Of a DNA stretch of 64,000 nt, positions 1-10,374 are shown piece by piece (positions within the stretch are counted from its first letter, which is position 1; the number at the start of each line of letters is the position of its first letter). Both the position numbers and the translations under genes were made by a program. The notes under the pieces are model-generated. The model saw only the letters and a list, made by a program, of their open reading frames with translations, ran no database searches and was not told where the DNA came from. The stretch spans positions 26,139 to 90,138 of the forward strand of contig JACKBK010000013.1 of assembly GCA_020634555.1 (NCBI GenBank), read 5' to 3'. Source of the stretch: Caldilineae bacterium (GTDB lineage: Bacteria > Chloroflexota > Anaerolineae > JAAEKA01).

Positions 1-1229
1 TAGGCCATGTGCTCGGTTTGGACAGTTGGATTGAGCTGAGCGGCGTCGTATGCAGCCACAGCCGCGGCGGGATCCAGGTGCTGGCGGACGATGCCCTCCA
101 ACGTCGCGTAGGCGCCATCGTGGCCGTAAGGACCGGTCGCGGCCACGTTGAGAAGAGTCGGCGTGCGAAAAGCGTACATGTCTGCCGGCTCGCCGCTGAC
201 GCGGAAGCGGCCATAGTCGTCGTCGCGGTAGGTCCCGTCGTCCTTACCCGGTCCAACCTGAGGCACGGCCAGCACGTAGTACTGCTCGTCGGTAAAAAAG
301 TCGCCCGAGTGGCACGCAGCGCAGTCCGCGCCGCCTTCCGCTGCATTCTTGTAGAACAGCAGCGCGCCGCGCTTGGCCGCGTCATCGATGGCGCCGAGGT
401 CGCCCTGCACGTAGGCGCGCCAAGACGAGTCCACAAAGACCTGTGAGCGCTGGTAGGCGCCGATAGCGGCGGACACGTTTTCGTCGCTGATCAGTTCCTC
501 GACGCTGGCGCACAGGTCGAACGCCTTGTGAAACTCGGCCAGCCAGCCGTTGGTTGCCAGCTCGCCCGCGCCTGCGCCATAGTTGCCCAGCCGGCCCAGC
601 AGATGGTCGCGCACCACCCAGTTGGGCTTGTGTTGCTCCAGCTTGCCGCGCATCTCGTCCTGTGACGTGACAGGGAAGCGGCTCTGCGCGCTGACCAGAT
701 CGCGCCCGGCCAGCGGATCGGGGTCGGGATAGTGCTCGTCGGGCGTGCAGATCCCTTGGTCGTCGCTGCCGTTCAGCCCGGCCGTCTTGCCCAGGCTCTC
801 GACCCGTCCGTCCCAGAACATCGCCTCGTCCCAAAGCCCGATGTTGAAGGTGGTCGGCGCGTTGCGCGGCACGTTGGCCAGACTATCGGATCGCGCCCGG
901 CCCGGTCCCAACAGGTCAGGCTCCACCGCGCCAATGCCTACGCCCACGCTCAAACCGTCGCCGCCGGCTAGCAAGGGGTGATGGCACGACGCGCAGGCCA
1001 CGTCCATATCACCGCTCAGCGCCTTGGTGAAGAAAAGCTGCTTGCCAAGCTGCGCCAGCGGGTCGTCGATGGCCGGCAGCTCGCGGCCCAGGCTGGGATC
1101 GCCGGTCAGTGCCTCCGCGGTGATGACCTGGCGCAACGCATCGTCCAGCGCCGATGGCGTGCGCGGCACAGCGCTGCCGGCACAGGCGGTCAGCAGGAGT
1201 AAAGCGATGAGCAGGATAAAACGTTTCAC
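1..1229 (-). CDS. di-heme cytochrome c peroxidase family lipoprotein (3' end outside window)
   Basis: The frame reads without a stop from a GTG at 1229 to the window edge, so the C-terminus is missing. The N-terminus is a lipoprotein signal (KRFILLIALLLLTAC, lipidated Cys about residue 16). Two c-type heme sites are visible: CASCH at residues 79-83 and CAACH at 303-307. The C-terminal part has the family pattern FRTPTLLNVAATGPYGHDGA. These define the bacterial di-heme peroxidase/MauG superfamily, which reduces peroxide or oxidises protein side chains outside the membrane. The GTG start is chosen because it directly precedes the signal sequence; no clear ribosome site is seen. The UnbV-type gene upstream lies on the same strand. 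Peroxidase versus MauG-like activity cannot be separated here. Confidence 0.85.
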   Translation of the reverse strand, partial: MKRFILLIALLLLTACAGSAVPRTPSALDDALRQVITAEALTGDPSLGRELPAIDDPLAQLGKQLFFTKALSGDMDVACASCHHPLLAGGDGLSVGVGIGAVEPDLLGPGRARSDSLANVPRNAPTTFNIGLWDEAMFWDGRVESLGKTAGLNGSDDQGICTPDEHYPDPDPLAGRDLVSAQSRFPVTSQDEMRGKLEQHKPNWVVRDHLLGRLGNYGAGAGELATNGWLAEFHKAFDLCASVEELISDENVSAAIGAYQRSQVFVDSSWRAYVQGDLGAIDDAAKRGALLFYKNAAEGGADCAACHSGDFFTDEQYYVLAVPQVGPGKDDGTYRDDDYGRFRVSGEPADMYAFRTPTLLNVAATGPYGHDGAYATLEGIVRQHLDPAAAVAAYDAAQLNPTVQTEHMA

Positions 1230-1428
1230 TGGTTCAATCGGAGAGATTCTTCGCTTCGATCTTTGGCACACGATGTTGTCTGAAAGGGACGCTCAGAATG
1301 ACAGGTCCGCCGGAGGCTGAAGCCATCCGGCTACAACGTGGAAGGCCCTGCGGGCCTGGACTCTAGCCCTGAAAGGGCTTTCACCTTATAGCCCGATCCG
1401 TTGACGGTCGGGCGGGCTGCGCAGAGAT
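1230..1428. repeat. intergenic palindrome-rich element (copy 1)
   Basis: Around 1338-1400 there is a chain of small palindromes: AAGGCCCTGCGGGCCT, then AGCCCTGAAAGGGCT, then a TAGCCC end. A related arrangement (AAGGCCCTCCGGGCCTG, then CAGCGGGCTTG and TTGTAGCC) occurs at 10188-10250. The motif CCGCCGGAGGCT at about 1308-1319 appears inverted as AGCCTCCGGCGG in the second copy. This points to a dispersed, hairpin-forming repeat family. No coding potential was seen. Confidence 0.55.
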
Positions 1429-3099
<1,671 letters not shown>

Positions 3100-3331
3100 C
3101 GTCGAAAAACGCGTAGGGTTTGTATGGGAAACGTGCAGCGGCCGGGCGGTGTTGTGTGTCATGATGGCGCTGCCGCGCCGGGATCGGCGCGCTGGCATCC
3201 GTATCATACTCGAATCGGGCGATGGCGCAAGGCTGAGCCGGATTTGCGCATCGCTGCGGGTCATGCCACAATGCGCCAGGTTTGAAGCCGGACATCGCGC
3301 CGGCACTTTTTACGACGGAGGTGATGGCTTT

Positions 3332-3961
3332 ATGTCTGAGACATCTTCAGGCAAGTCGGCCAAGTTCTGCGGACAGTGCGGAACGCCGCTGACACCGAAT
3401 GCCAAGTTTTGTACCAAATGCGGCGCACCTGCTGAGGCCAAGGCCACCAGCACAGCCCAAAAGCCCGCTGCCGCACCCACCGCGGCGCAGAGCAACCGAA
3501 CCCGCTGGATCCTGATTGCGGCGGTGGTCGGCCTGTTGGCCATCCTGGCGCTGACGGTGCTGCTCAATCGTTCGCAGCAACAGCCGCAGACAACCCAGGC
3601 AACGCAGCCCACTGCGGCGCAGCAGGATATTCCGTATCCTGACGTGGCGCGCATCAGCCCGACCGATGCCTTTGCCGCAGCCAACGCCGGCCAGGCAGTC
3701 ATCGTTGACGTGCGCGACCTCGAGTCGTACAACCAGGCTCACACGACCGGCGCGATTGCCATGCCGCTGGACGAACTGGCGGCCCGCTACACTGAACTTC
3801 CCAAGGACCAGCAGATCATTCTGTACTGCACCTGACCGGCTGAGGAGTCCAGCGCCCGTGCGGCGCAATACCTTCTCGATCAGGGGTACGACGACGTTGC
3901 AGCGATCCAGGGCGGACTGGAAGCGTGGGCAAATGCCGGTCTGCCGATTACTAGCTCCTGA
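3332..3961 (+). CDS. zinc-ribbon / membrane / rhodanese protein with in-frame TGA at codon 168
   Basis: The start ATG at 3332 follows a GGAGGTG sequence. Order of parts: N-terminal zinc ribbon (Cys13, 16, 27, 30), a low-complexity linker, one membrane segment (about 59-78), then a rhodanese domain beginning at ISPTDAFAAANAGQAVIVDVRD. The frame meets TGA at 3833-3835 just after ILYCT, giving 167 residues. The same frame then continues with family-like sequence (PAEESSARAAQYLLDQ, then GLEAWANAGLPITSS) to a second TGA at 3959-3961, for 210 codons in all. Relatives usually read YCxCP here, so TGA replaces the second Cys. It is either a selenocysteine codon, a fresh nonsense mutation or a sequencing error. 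Coordinates given are for the read-through form. Confidence 0.7.
3852..3866 (+). promoter_or_regulatory. possible SECIS-like stem-loop after the in-frame TGA
   Basis: GCGCC (3852-3856) pairs perfectly with GGCGC (3862-3866) around a CGTGC loop. The GU of the loop lies 23-24 bases after the TGA, within the loose spacing described for bacterial selenocysteine insertion elements. A short GC stem is easy to find in GC-rich coding DNA, so this is weak support only. Confidence 0.25.
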
Positions 3962-3981
3962 CGCCTGCGACGGCAAATGAT

Positions 3982-4011
3982 TTGCCAAAGGTTGCTGGCC
4001 TGTGCTAGACT
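3982..4011 (+). promoter_or_regulatory. promoter of the LysM-M23 gene, probably leaderless
   Basis: TTGCCA (3982-3987), an 18-base spacer, then TAGACT (4006-4011) preceded by TGC, which makes an extended -10. The ATG at 4019 starts 7 bases after the -10, about where transcription should begin. No ribosome-binding site lies between them. Confidence 0.5.
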
Positions 4012-4018
4012 GCGCGTC

Positions 4019-4987
4019 ATGGACACAAAATTCTCCGTACAGCGACGCTGGATGGGGATGCTGCTGGCCTTTCTTTTACTCGCATCGATGCCCGGCATTG
4101 CCTCTGCCGGGCCAGGCCCAACTTCCCGACTCTATACGCCCCCAGTCCAGCCTTTGGTTGATGATCCAACCATTTTTGCCGATCCCGCGGAACTCAAATC
4201 GTTGAGCCGCGAGTATGCGGCCGATCCCGTTCACTCTTGGGACCTCCTGCGCCCTGAGGTGATCACCTACACTGTGCAGACAGGTGACAGCGACTGGTCG
4301 ATTGCCCAGCAGTTCGGGCTGGACATCGACACGCTGCGCTATTCCAACGAGTGGATGCGCCTCAACCCGGACCTGATTCACCCCGGGTCGGAGATGGTCA
4401 TCCTGCCCGTGATCGGCGCGTACACCGCGGTGGAAGCAGGAGATACGCTGGAAGGCATTGCCCTGCGTTACGGCGTCGATCCGGCGGAAATTCGCAATTT
4501 CCCGCTCAACAAGATCGACGGCAGCACGCTGCGCGTTGGCCAGAAACTGGTCATCCCGGATGGCAGGCTGGACTACGCCGAACGCATCCTGCCGCCCGGC
4601 CCCGGACGCGGCTATGCGCTGGCCTGGCCGATGCGCGGCATCGTGTCACAGGGGTATCACGCCGGACATCTGGCTATCGACATCGCTTCCTACTACGGCG
4701 CCAAGGTTTATGCGTCGGCCGGCGGCCGGGTGGTCTACGCCCGCTTCTCACCCGATGGCTGGCTGGGTTTCCGGGTCGTCATCTCTCACGGCAACGGCCT
4801 GCAAACCGCCTACAACCACATGAGCGATATCTATGTGGAAGAGGGCGAGACAGTGAGCCGCGGCCAGATGATCGGGCAGGTAGGCAGCACCGGCAACTCG
4901 ACCGGTCCCCACGTGCATTTCCAGGTCTACAGTGGCAGCGTGCGCGCTAATCCGTTGAACTACCTCCCGCCATCACCGGCAGGTTAA
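4019..4987 (+). CDS. secreted LysM-LysM-M23 peptidoglycan endopeptidase
   Basis: 322 residues. A signal peptide (MDTKFSVQRRWMGMLLAFLLLASMPGIASA) is followed by two LysM peptidoglycan-binding domains (about 82-129 and 134-180) and an M23 domain (about 210-315). The zinc ligands of M23 are present: H217xxxD221 in GHLAIDIA and H300 of GPHVHF, with H298 as the usual catalytic partner. The protein should therefore be an active cell-wall hydrolase, not an EnvC/NlpD-type degenerate activator. I chose the ATG at 4019 because it begins the signal peptide and sits directly behind an extended -10. It probably acts in wall turnover or cell separation. Confidence 0.9.
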   Translation: MDTKFSVQRRWMGMLLAFLLLASMPGIASAGPGPTSRLYTPPVQPLVDDPTIFADPAELKSLSREYAADPVHSWDLLRPEVITYTVQTGDSDWSIAQQFGLDIDTLRYSNEWMRLNPDLIHPGSEMVILPVIGAYTAVEAGDTLEGIALRYGVDPAEIRNFPLNKIDGSTLRVGQKLVIPDGRLDYAERILPPGPGRGYALAWPMRGIVSQGYHAGHLAIDIASYYGAKVYASAGGRVVYARFSPDGWLGFRVVISHGNGLQTAYNHMSDIYVEEGETVSRGQMIGQVGSTGNSTGPHVHFQVYSGSVRANPLNYLPPSPAG

Positions 4988-4990
4988 GCT

Positions 4991-5120
4991 CCGGTGTAGG
5001 ATAGCCCCTTGTGGGTGTTGGCCGGAACGGGCACAAGGCCCTATTATGCTACACGCGGACGAGGCGATTTGGCCTTCCGGTGTAGGATGGCCCCTTGTGG
5101 GCGTTGGCCGGAACAGGCAC
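4991..5120. repeat. pair of 44-bp direct repeats
   Basis: The unit starting CCGGTGTAGGATAGCCCC (4991-5034) recurs as CCGGTGTAGGATGGCCCC (5077-5120) with only a few differences; both end in GGCCGGAAC(G/A)GGCAC. The 42-base spacer is bounded by AAGGCC and GGCCTT, an inverted pair. The second copy ends about 25 bases before the methyltransferase start. Confidence 0.75.
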
Positions 5121-5145
5121 TTACTACCTTGAAATCAACTGCGCT

Positions 5146-5964
5146 ATGCCATCGGTAGACGAGAACAAGCAATGGTGGAATGACGGCTATGTCTGGAAAC
5201 AGGGCGGCGACGAATGGTCACGCGCCTGGGGCGGCGTGGACATGCAATGGCACGCTGCCGTGCTGCCGCGTATCCATTCCTTCGTGCCCGCCGGAAGGAT
5301 CCTTGAGATCGCGCCGGGCTTCGGTCGCTGGACTCAGTACCTCACGGGTTTATGCGATCATCTGATCGCAGTTGATCTGTCGGAAAACGCCATCGAACAC
5401 TGCCGCCAGCGTTTCGCCGGCGATACCAACATCGACTTTTTCGTCAACGATGGATCGTCGCTGGAAATGGTGCCCGATGCATCCATCGATTTCGTCTTCA
5501 GCTTCGACTCGCTGGTACACGCAAGCGCCGACGTGCTGCGCGCGTACCTCCTTCAGATTGCGCGCAAGCTAACCCGCGACGGCGTCGCCTTTCTGCATCA
5601 CTCCAACCTGGGCGAGTACACCCGCTACTTCAGCGCTGTGGAGAAGATCCCGCCGCGCGGCCAGCCGCTTCTGAAAAAGGTGGGACTGGAGTATCGTACT
5701 CATTGGCGGGATCCAGGCATGACAGCCGGCCGGCTACGGGAGTTTGCCCAGGAGGCCGGCTTGATCTGCATCAGCCAGGAGCTATTCGGGTGGGGCGGCA
5801 GCCGGCGGCTCATCGATGCGATCTCGATGGTGACGCTGCCGGAGTCAAAATGGACGCGCCCGCTGCGTCTTCTGCGCAACGAGGATTTTGTGCGCGACAT
5901 ATCGGTGATTGCCCGCCTGGCGCCTCTTTATTCTGCCGATTCTTTTCCTGCGTCGGCTGAATGA
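5146..5964 (+). CDS. class I SAM-dependent methyltransferase
   Basis: 272 residues from MPSVDENKQW; an upstream in-frame start at 5095 would be translated from repeat DNA and is rejected. The SAM motif I is RILEIAPGFGRW (E54-G60), followed by LIAVDLSENAIEHCRQRF (motif II) and DASIDFVFSFDSLVHA (post-II), the pattern of the Methyltransf_11/23-type Rossmann fold. Tryptophan-rich N-terminal residues (QWWNDGYVW, EWSRAWGGVDMQW) resemble methyltransferases of polysaccharide or glycan clusters. The substrate cannot be read from sequence. It precedes the surface-protein/sugar-transferase region and may belong to the same glycan theme, but the gap of about 325 bases argues against one operon. Confidence 0.8.
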   Translation: MPSVDENKQWWNDGYVWKQGGDEWSRAWGGVDMQWHAAVLPRIHSFVPAGRILEIAPGFGRWTQYLTGLCDHLIAVDLSENAIEHCRQRFAGDTNIDFFVNDGSSLEMVPDASIDFVFSFDSLVHASADVLRAYLLQIARKLTRDGVAFLHHSNLGEYTRYFSAVEKIPPRGQPLLKKVGLEYRTHWRDPGMTAGRLREFAQEAGLICISQELFGWGGSRRLIDAISMVTLPESKWTRPLRLLRNEDFVRDISVIARLAPLYSADSFPASAE

Positions 5965-6289
5965 CGCGGAGGCACATGATCGGCCCTTCGTCGGACCTCT
6001 GGTCGCTTCGCAAAGACCAGTCTGAGCGTGGGGCCAGTTTGCTGTGGGGGAAATGGGTTTGCCTTTCGTCATCGCCTGTGCTATCATTTCACAAGTTTCG
6101 CCGCGGCCCAGTGGTCTGCGGCGAAATAGCGCCACAAGCCTGACAGTTCTGTCATATAGGGATCATCCTGCGTTCATGCAATCTTAATCTTCGTATGATA
6201 CGCTCGGCTGACCGTGAGGTTGGCGTCCGCCCAGGCGCCGCACGGCAAAGCTGAGAACCCATAAAAACTTGTGGCAAAGGAGAGTTAGT
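5965..6289. other. intergenic leader before the first secreted GH-like gene
   Basis: No gene was seen in this stretch. It contains a small palindrome, TGACAGTTCTGTCA (about 6141-6154), a TATGAT -10-like hexamer at 6194-6199, and a structured-looking, GC-rich leader of about 80 bases before the start. A good SD (AAAGGAG, ending near 6282) precedes the ATG at 6290. I could not match the leader to a known riboswitch. Confidence 0.4.
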
Positions 6290-9040
6290 ATGATGACGCG
6301 ACGGAAGATCGCGACAGTGTTTGTGGTACTGGTGGTTGTCGCCATTGCCGCCACGTCGCTGGTAAACGCAGGTTCGTTTACGAACCAGGAAAGCCCGGAG
6401 GCTGCACCAACACCCAGTGCACCCGGGTTTTATCTCGTTGGCAGTAAAAACCTTGAACCGTTAGACTTCAACCATTCCGGCGACCTTCAGTCATTCTCGT
6501 GGGCGACACTTAACCCCGCCCAGGGACAATACAACTGGAGCGCTATCGACAACTATCTTGACCAGCACTATTGGCCGCCTGGTCCAGGTCAGCCCGGCAA
6601 GAAGGTCGGGATTACAATTACAACCTATGACGGCCGCTACGACGGCGGCGCGGAGGCTATGCCGGCCTGGGTCCGCCAACAGGCCAACACGACTCTGCCT
6701 GGTGTTCTGACCGAAGCAGTTCACAATGGCAATTTCGAGTCTGACCTCGCCAACTGGTCAACAGAGGGCACTGCGTCGATCACAACCTCGAACCCCCACG
6801 GCGGCTCCAAGGCGGCCAGGCTGGGCGGAACTCCCAACTCCACCTCCCGGCTGCTTCAGTACAGTGTGTTGATTCCCAAGACGCTCAGCAGCGGCAGTTT
6901 CACCTACTGGTGGCGCACCGAGGCCACCTCGCCCGACCCTGATGACCGGCTGATCGTGGAGATCCTCGACGGCGCCGACGTGGTCGCAACCGTTCAGAAC
7001 CAATCGAATTTCACCACGCAAGGCTGGCAGCAAAAGACGTTCAACGTTGTGCCCTACGACGGCCACTACGCGACCCTGCGCTTCACCGTTATCAACGACG
7101 GTGACGCCAACGCGTTGTCGGTGGTGGTGGACGATGTGGGACTCACCGTCCAGCCTATCATTCCCAAGTACTGGAGCGCTGCCTACCTGAGTCCTTACCA
7201 AACGTTTATCCAGGAGCTAGGCAGCCGCTATCGCAACGAGCCGCGCCTGGAGTTCGTCGGCATCGGCAGTGGCATGTACGGCGAGACGATCCCGGTCAAC
7301 AATGCCGATGACCCCGCGCTGCTGGCGGCCGGTCTGACATCCGACTTATGGATCACCACGGTTAACGCCATCACGCAGTACTATCGCGATGCCTTTTCAC
7401 AGGGCGGCACGCTGCGCAAGATACTCATGTTGCAGGCTGCACCCTTCTTCAGGGAAGCGAGCGAACGACGCGACTTCTCGGCCTTTGCCGCAGCGCGTGA
7501 CGTGGGTATTTCCAATAACGGCCTCTATTTTGACTGGAATTTCGCCGAGACGTATCAATACAATGCACCGTCCAACCTTTGGCGCACGGCCTACTATGAT
7601 GCGATTCTCGAACACGGCGACCGGGTGCCGACAGCTTTTGAGACCTACGGCTATATGCTGGGTGCAAGCCCCTCGATCGCGATGGGCGGCGGACCGGCCG
7701 ACAACTTTTACTGGGGAGTCTTGAACGCCCTGGACAAGCACGTGGACTATATCCGTATGTCGTCCTACAGCGACTGGTATCTGGGAGCCAACGACACCCC
7801 GGTGCAGGCATTTACCAACATTATGCTGTGGGCCAAGCCGTATCTTGGCGCCAACCTGGACGAGAACAGTTCGCACTACACGCCGTCAGTATGGGTCGCG
7901 ATGCGCGATCACATGCAGCCGATGTGCTACTGGGGCACCGAGTGTGAGAGCTTCAGTCAGTGGCCGGTGCTGGAGAACTTCCAGTTCTGGCTGTACCAAT
8001 ATGACAATGTACCGAACGGCAAGACCGTGCTTGAAACGCATGTCGACTATATCAACACGCCGAACGGCGGCATCCAGCCGTCCCTGGGGCTGTGCCCGGC
8101 CGGCTCGCAAGGCCCGGCAGACTATCCTTGCTTCAACAACGCGCACAACTCGCAGTTGCCGGCCGTAAAGGAAGCTGAGTTCATCCGGCGCACCGACCAG
8201 GCTACCAACAACTACTTGATGGCCTTCGACGCTGATGACCAGTATGTCTACAATCAGAACTACGAGGCCATTATCTCCGTCAAATACTGGGACCATGGCA
8301 CGGACAAGTTCCGCCTTGCGTACGACTCAACCAGCGGACCGAAGTATGCCAAGCCCACTGGTTCCAACAATACCTGGGTCGCCAAGCAAGACTCCGGGCA
8401 GTTCCGTACAGCCACGTTCTTTGTCAACGACGCGCGCTTTGCCAACAACCTGCCGGGCTACACCGACTTCATCATCGACTCGCGCGATGAGAACGGCAAC
8501 ATGGATGGCAACGAGTGGATCCACTTTGTCGATCTGAAGAAGGTGGACACCAACGTGCCGACCGCTACACCAACGCCGACGCGCACGCCGTCGCCGACCT
8601 TCACGCCGACCAATACGCCGACGTTTACGCCTACTTCGACCCGCACGCCGACACCGACCGCGACGGCAACCCGCACGCCGACGCCTACGGCAACGCCCAC
8701 CGGCACCGCGACCGTGGGCAGCATCGGCGGCGTGGCCTACGAGGACAGCAACAACAATGGATCGCTGGACAACGGCGAGCCACGGCTGAGTGGCATGACT
8801 GTGGAGTTGAAGAACAACAACGGCGCCGTGGTTGCCACGACGACCACCAACACCGGCGGCGGCTACAACTTCACCAACCTGAACCCGGCAACCTACCTGG
8901 TCAGCCCTGTAGCGCCGGCCGACTACTTTGCGCGGCCTGCCCAATACTCGGTCAACCTGACCGCCGGTACGTCGCCAACCGTCAACCTGTCTCACTATCC
9001 ATACCTCAAGCTCTACCTGCCGTTGGCAAATCGAGGCTGA
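6290..9040 (+). CDS. large secreted glycoside-hydrolase-like surface protein (paralog A)
   Basis: 916 residues, start at 6290 behind AAAGGAG. Order of parts: signal peptide (about 1-29); a TIM-barrel-like region starting GFYLVGSKNLEPLDF with FSWATLNPAQGQYNW, reminiscent of beta-galactosidase/GH42-type folds; an inserted jelly-roll, CBM-like segment (about 143-285, GNFESDLANW to VVVDDVGL); the second half of the barrel; a beta-rich domain; a TPTPTRTPSPTFTPT linker; an SdrD_B-like domain (GSIGGVAYEDSNNNGSLDNGE); and a C-terminus ending LKLYLPLANRG. Candidate catalytic acids shared with the paralog at 10375 are E332 (GMYGE) and E451 (FETYGY). Probably a surface-attached carbohydrate-active enzyme; the substrate is unknown. 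Confidence 0.7.
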   Translation: MMTRRKIATVFVVLVVVAIAATSLVNAGSFTNQESPEAAPTPSAPGFYLVGSKNLEPLDFNHSGDLQSFSWATLNPAQGQYNWSAIDNYLDQHYWPPGPGQPGKKVGITITTYDGRYDGGAEAMPAWVRQQANTTLPGVLTEAVHNGNFESDLANWSTEGTASITTSNPHGGSKAARLGGTPNSTSRLLQYSVLIPKTLSSGSFTYWWRTEATSPDPDDRLIVEILDGADVVATVQNQSNFTTQGWQQKTFNVVPYDGHYATLRFTVINDGDANALSVVVDDVGLTVQPIIPKYWSAAYLSPYQTFIQELGSRYRNEPRLEFVGIGSGMYGETIPVNNADDPALLAAGLTSDLWITTVNAITQYYRDAFSQGGTLRKILMLQAAPFFREASERRDFSAFAAARDVGISNNGLYFDWNFAETYQYNAPSNLWRTAYYDAILEHGDRVPTAFETYGYMLGASPSIAMGGGPADNFYWGVLNALDKHVDYIRMSSYSDWYLGANDTPVQAFTNIMLWAKPYLGANLDENSSHYTPSVWVAMRDHMQPMCYWGTECESFSQWPVLENFQFWLYQYDNVPNGKTVLETHVDYINTPNGGIQPSLGLCPAGSQGPADYPCFNNAHNSQLPAVKEAEFIRRTDQATNNYLMAFDADDQYVYNQNYEAIISVKYWDHGTDKFRLAYDSTSGPKYAKPTGSNNTWVAKQDSGQFRTATFFVNDARFANNLPGYTDFIIDSRDENGNMDGNEWIHFVDLKKVDTNVPTATPTPTRTPSPTFTPTNTPTFTPTSTRTPTPTATATRTPTPTATPTGTATVGSIGGVAYEDSNNNGSLDNGEPRLSGMTVELKNNNGAVVATTTTNTGGGYNFTNLNPATYLVSPVAPADYFARPAQYSVNLTAGTSPTVNLSHYPYLKLYLPLANRG

Positions 9041-9067
9041 TAGTTAGCTTAGCAATCCAACCGTCCC

Positions 9068-9102
9068 GCGGCAGGCTTGTCCATTGCTGGCAAGCCTGCC
9101 GC
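9068..9102 (+). terminator. terminator-like hairpin after paralog A
   Basis: Perfect 12-bp inverted repeat GCGGCAGGCTTG / CAAGCCTGCCGC around an 11-base loop, 28 bases after the stop codon. There is no clear T-run. Confidence 0.6.
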
Positions 9103-9248
9103 TTCGGAGTATTCCTGGCAGTGCAGGCCATTTAGAGACGCTATGTGAATGAATTGTCATTTACACAGCCCTCCATATTCATCCAGATTTCATGAAGACA
9201 TCGTATTCTTTGGGTGAATGCGAAAGTCTAGAGTCTGGAGGCCCGACC

Positions 9249-9959
9249 ATGCTGGAAGCACAACCCCGAATGGCTACCTGGTACGAAGAGTCCTACCATC
9301 CCGTGGAAAGCACGCGCGATCGTTCGATACCTTACGAGCGGGTCAAGCGCGCGTTCGATGTTGCGCTGGCCGCGGTGCTGTTGGTGTTGCTCTCGCCGCT
9401 GCTGGTAATCATCGCAGTGGCCATCAAGGTGGACAGTCACGGGCCGGTGCTTTTTGTGCAGCGGCGAACGGGGCGCTATGCGCGTCCCTTCAACTTCTTC
9501 AAGTTCCGCTCCATGAGCTACGGCGCCAACCACGCGGATGTGCATCGCGAGTATGCCCGGCGCTATGCCAGCGGCGCTGACAACTCCTTGGCCACCAAAG
9601 GACTCTTCAAACCGGAGACTAACGGCCAGGAAGTCACCCGCGTGGGCCGTTTCCTGCGCATGTCCAGCCTGGACGAGCTGCCGCAACTCTACAATATCCT
9701 GCGCGGCGATATGAGCTTCGTCGGGCCGCGGGCATGGGCCGACTACGAACTGGAGAACTACAAGGACTGGCACTTCCGCCGGTTGGAGGTTCCCCCAGGT
9801 CTCACCGGCCTGGCCCAGATCAGCGGACGCAGCGCGCTGGCATTCGACGAGATCATCCGGCTGGACATCGAGTACATCGACAACCGGTCGATCCGGCAGG
9901 ATATCATGATCATGCTGAAGACCGTTCCGGTCGTGGCGGCCGGCAACAACTCAGGCTGA
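9249..9959 (+). CDS. undecaprenyl-phosphate sugar phosphotransferase (Bac_transf family)
   Basis: 236 residues from the ATG at 9249, which sits 7 bases behind GGAGG; an upstream start at 9192 lacks this signal. One hydrophobic helix (ALAAVLLVLLSPLLVIIAVAI) precedes the catalytic core with the family hallmarks GPVLFVQRRTGRYARPFNFFKFRSM, TRVGRFLRMSSLDELPQLYNIL, GDMSFVGPR and PGLTGLAQISGR. It is a small monotopic enzyme that transfers a sugar-1-phosphate to undecaprenyl phosphate, the first step of exopolysaccharide or glycan assembly at the inner membrane face. It sits between two paralogous secreted proteins, which suggests a surface-glycan role. The sugar is unknown. Confidence 0.92.
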   Translation: MLEAQPRMATWYEESYHPVESTRDRSIPYERVKRAFDVALAAVLLVLLSPLLVIIAVAIKVDSHGPVLFVQRRTGRYARPFNFFKFRSMSYGANHADVHREYARRYASGADNSLATKGLFKPETNGQEVTRVGRFLRMSSLDELPQLYNILRGDMSFVGPRAWADYELENYKDWHFRRLEVPPGLTGLAQISGRSALAFDEIIRLDIEYIDNRSIRQDIMIMLKTVPVVAAGNNSG

Positions 9960-10374
9960 GCACAGGCTCACCTTTTTCCTTCGGGGGCGCCCCTCCAGCA
10001 GTCGCTAGACGGTGGGCTTTCGCATTCCCAACAGAGTTCGGAAACGTCGGTATCAACGCGGCGTCAGCGCGCGTGTCTTACAGCTGTTCGAAAAGACTTG
10101 ATTCTAACGGCTTCTGTTGGTGTGCGACCGCCCGACAGCTTCGCAAACGGATCGGGCTATCCACTCCCGGGGCGCGAGCAGTGACGTGAAAGGCCCTCCG
10201 GGCCTGCGGATTCCGGAGCCCAGCGGGCTTGCATCTTGTAGCCTCCGGCGGGCGCTTGACAGCGACAACTTCCTGCATCCAGAGAATCCGCTAAAACCAA
10301 GCAGTTTCTTAAGTTCGTAGTAGGCGCATCAGCGCCTGTTGCGAATCGAACTTCGCTACGAGGTGAACTATCGT
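9960..10374. repeat. repeat-rich intergenic region, no gene
   Basis: Three elements are visible: AGCTGTTCGAAAAGACTTG (10082-10100), matching an end of the GAAGTCGCCG palindrome family; the second copy of the GGCCCT-GGGCCT element (10188-10250); and a short hairpin AGGCGC-ATCA-GCGCCT (10322-10337) with CGTAGTAGGCGC before it. The next gene's SD (GAGGTG) follows directly. No ORF here has convincing coding character. Confidence 0.55.

Noticed and set aside
6194..6289. Possible c-di-GMP (GEMM) riboswitch before the secreted protein gene
   Set aside because: A GGCAAAGC-like stretch is present, but the conserved GCAAACC loop and tetraloop receptor are not.
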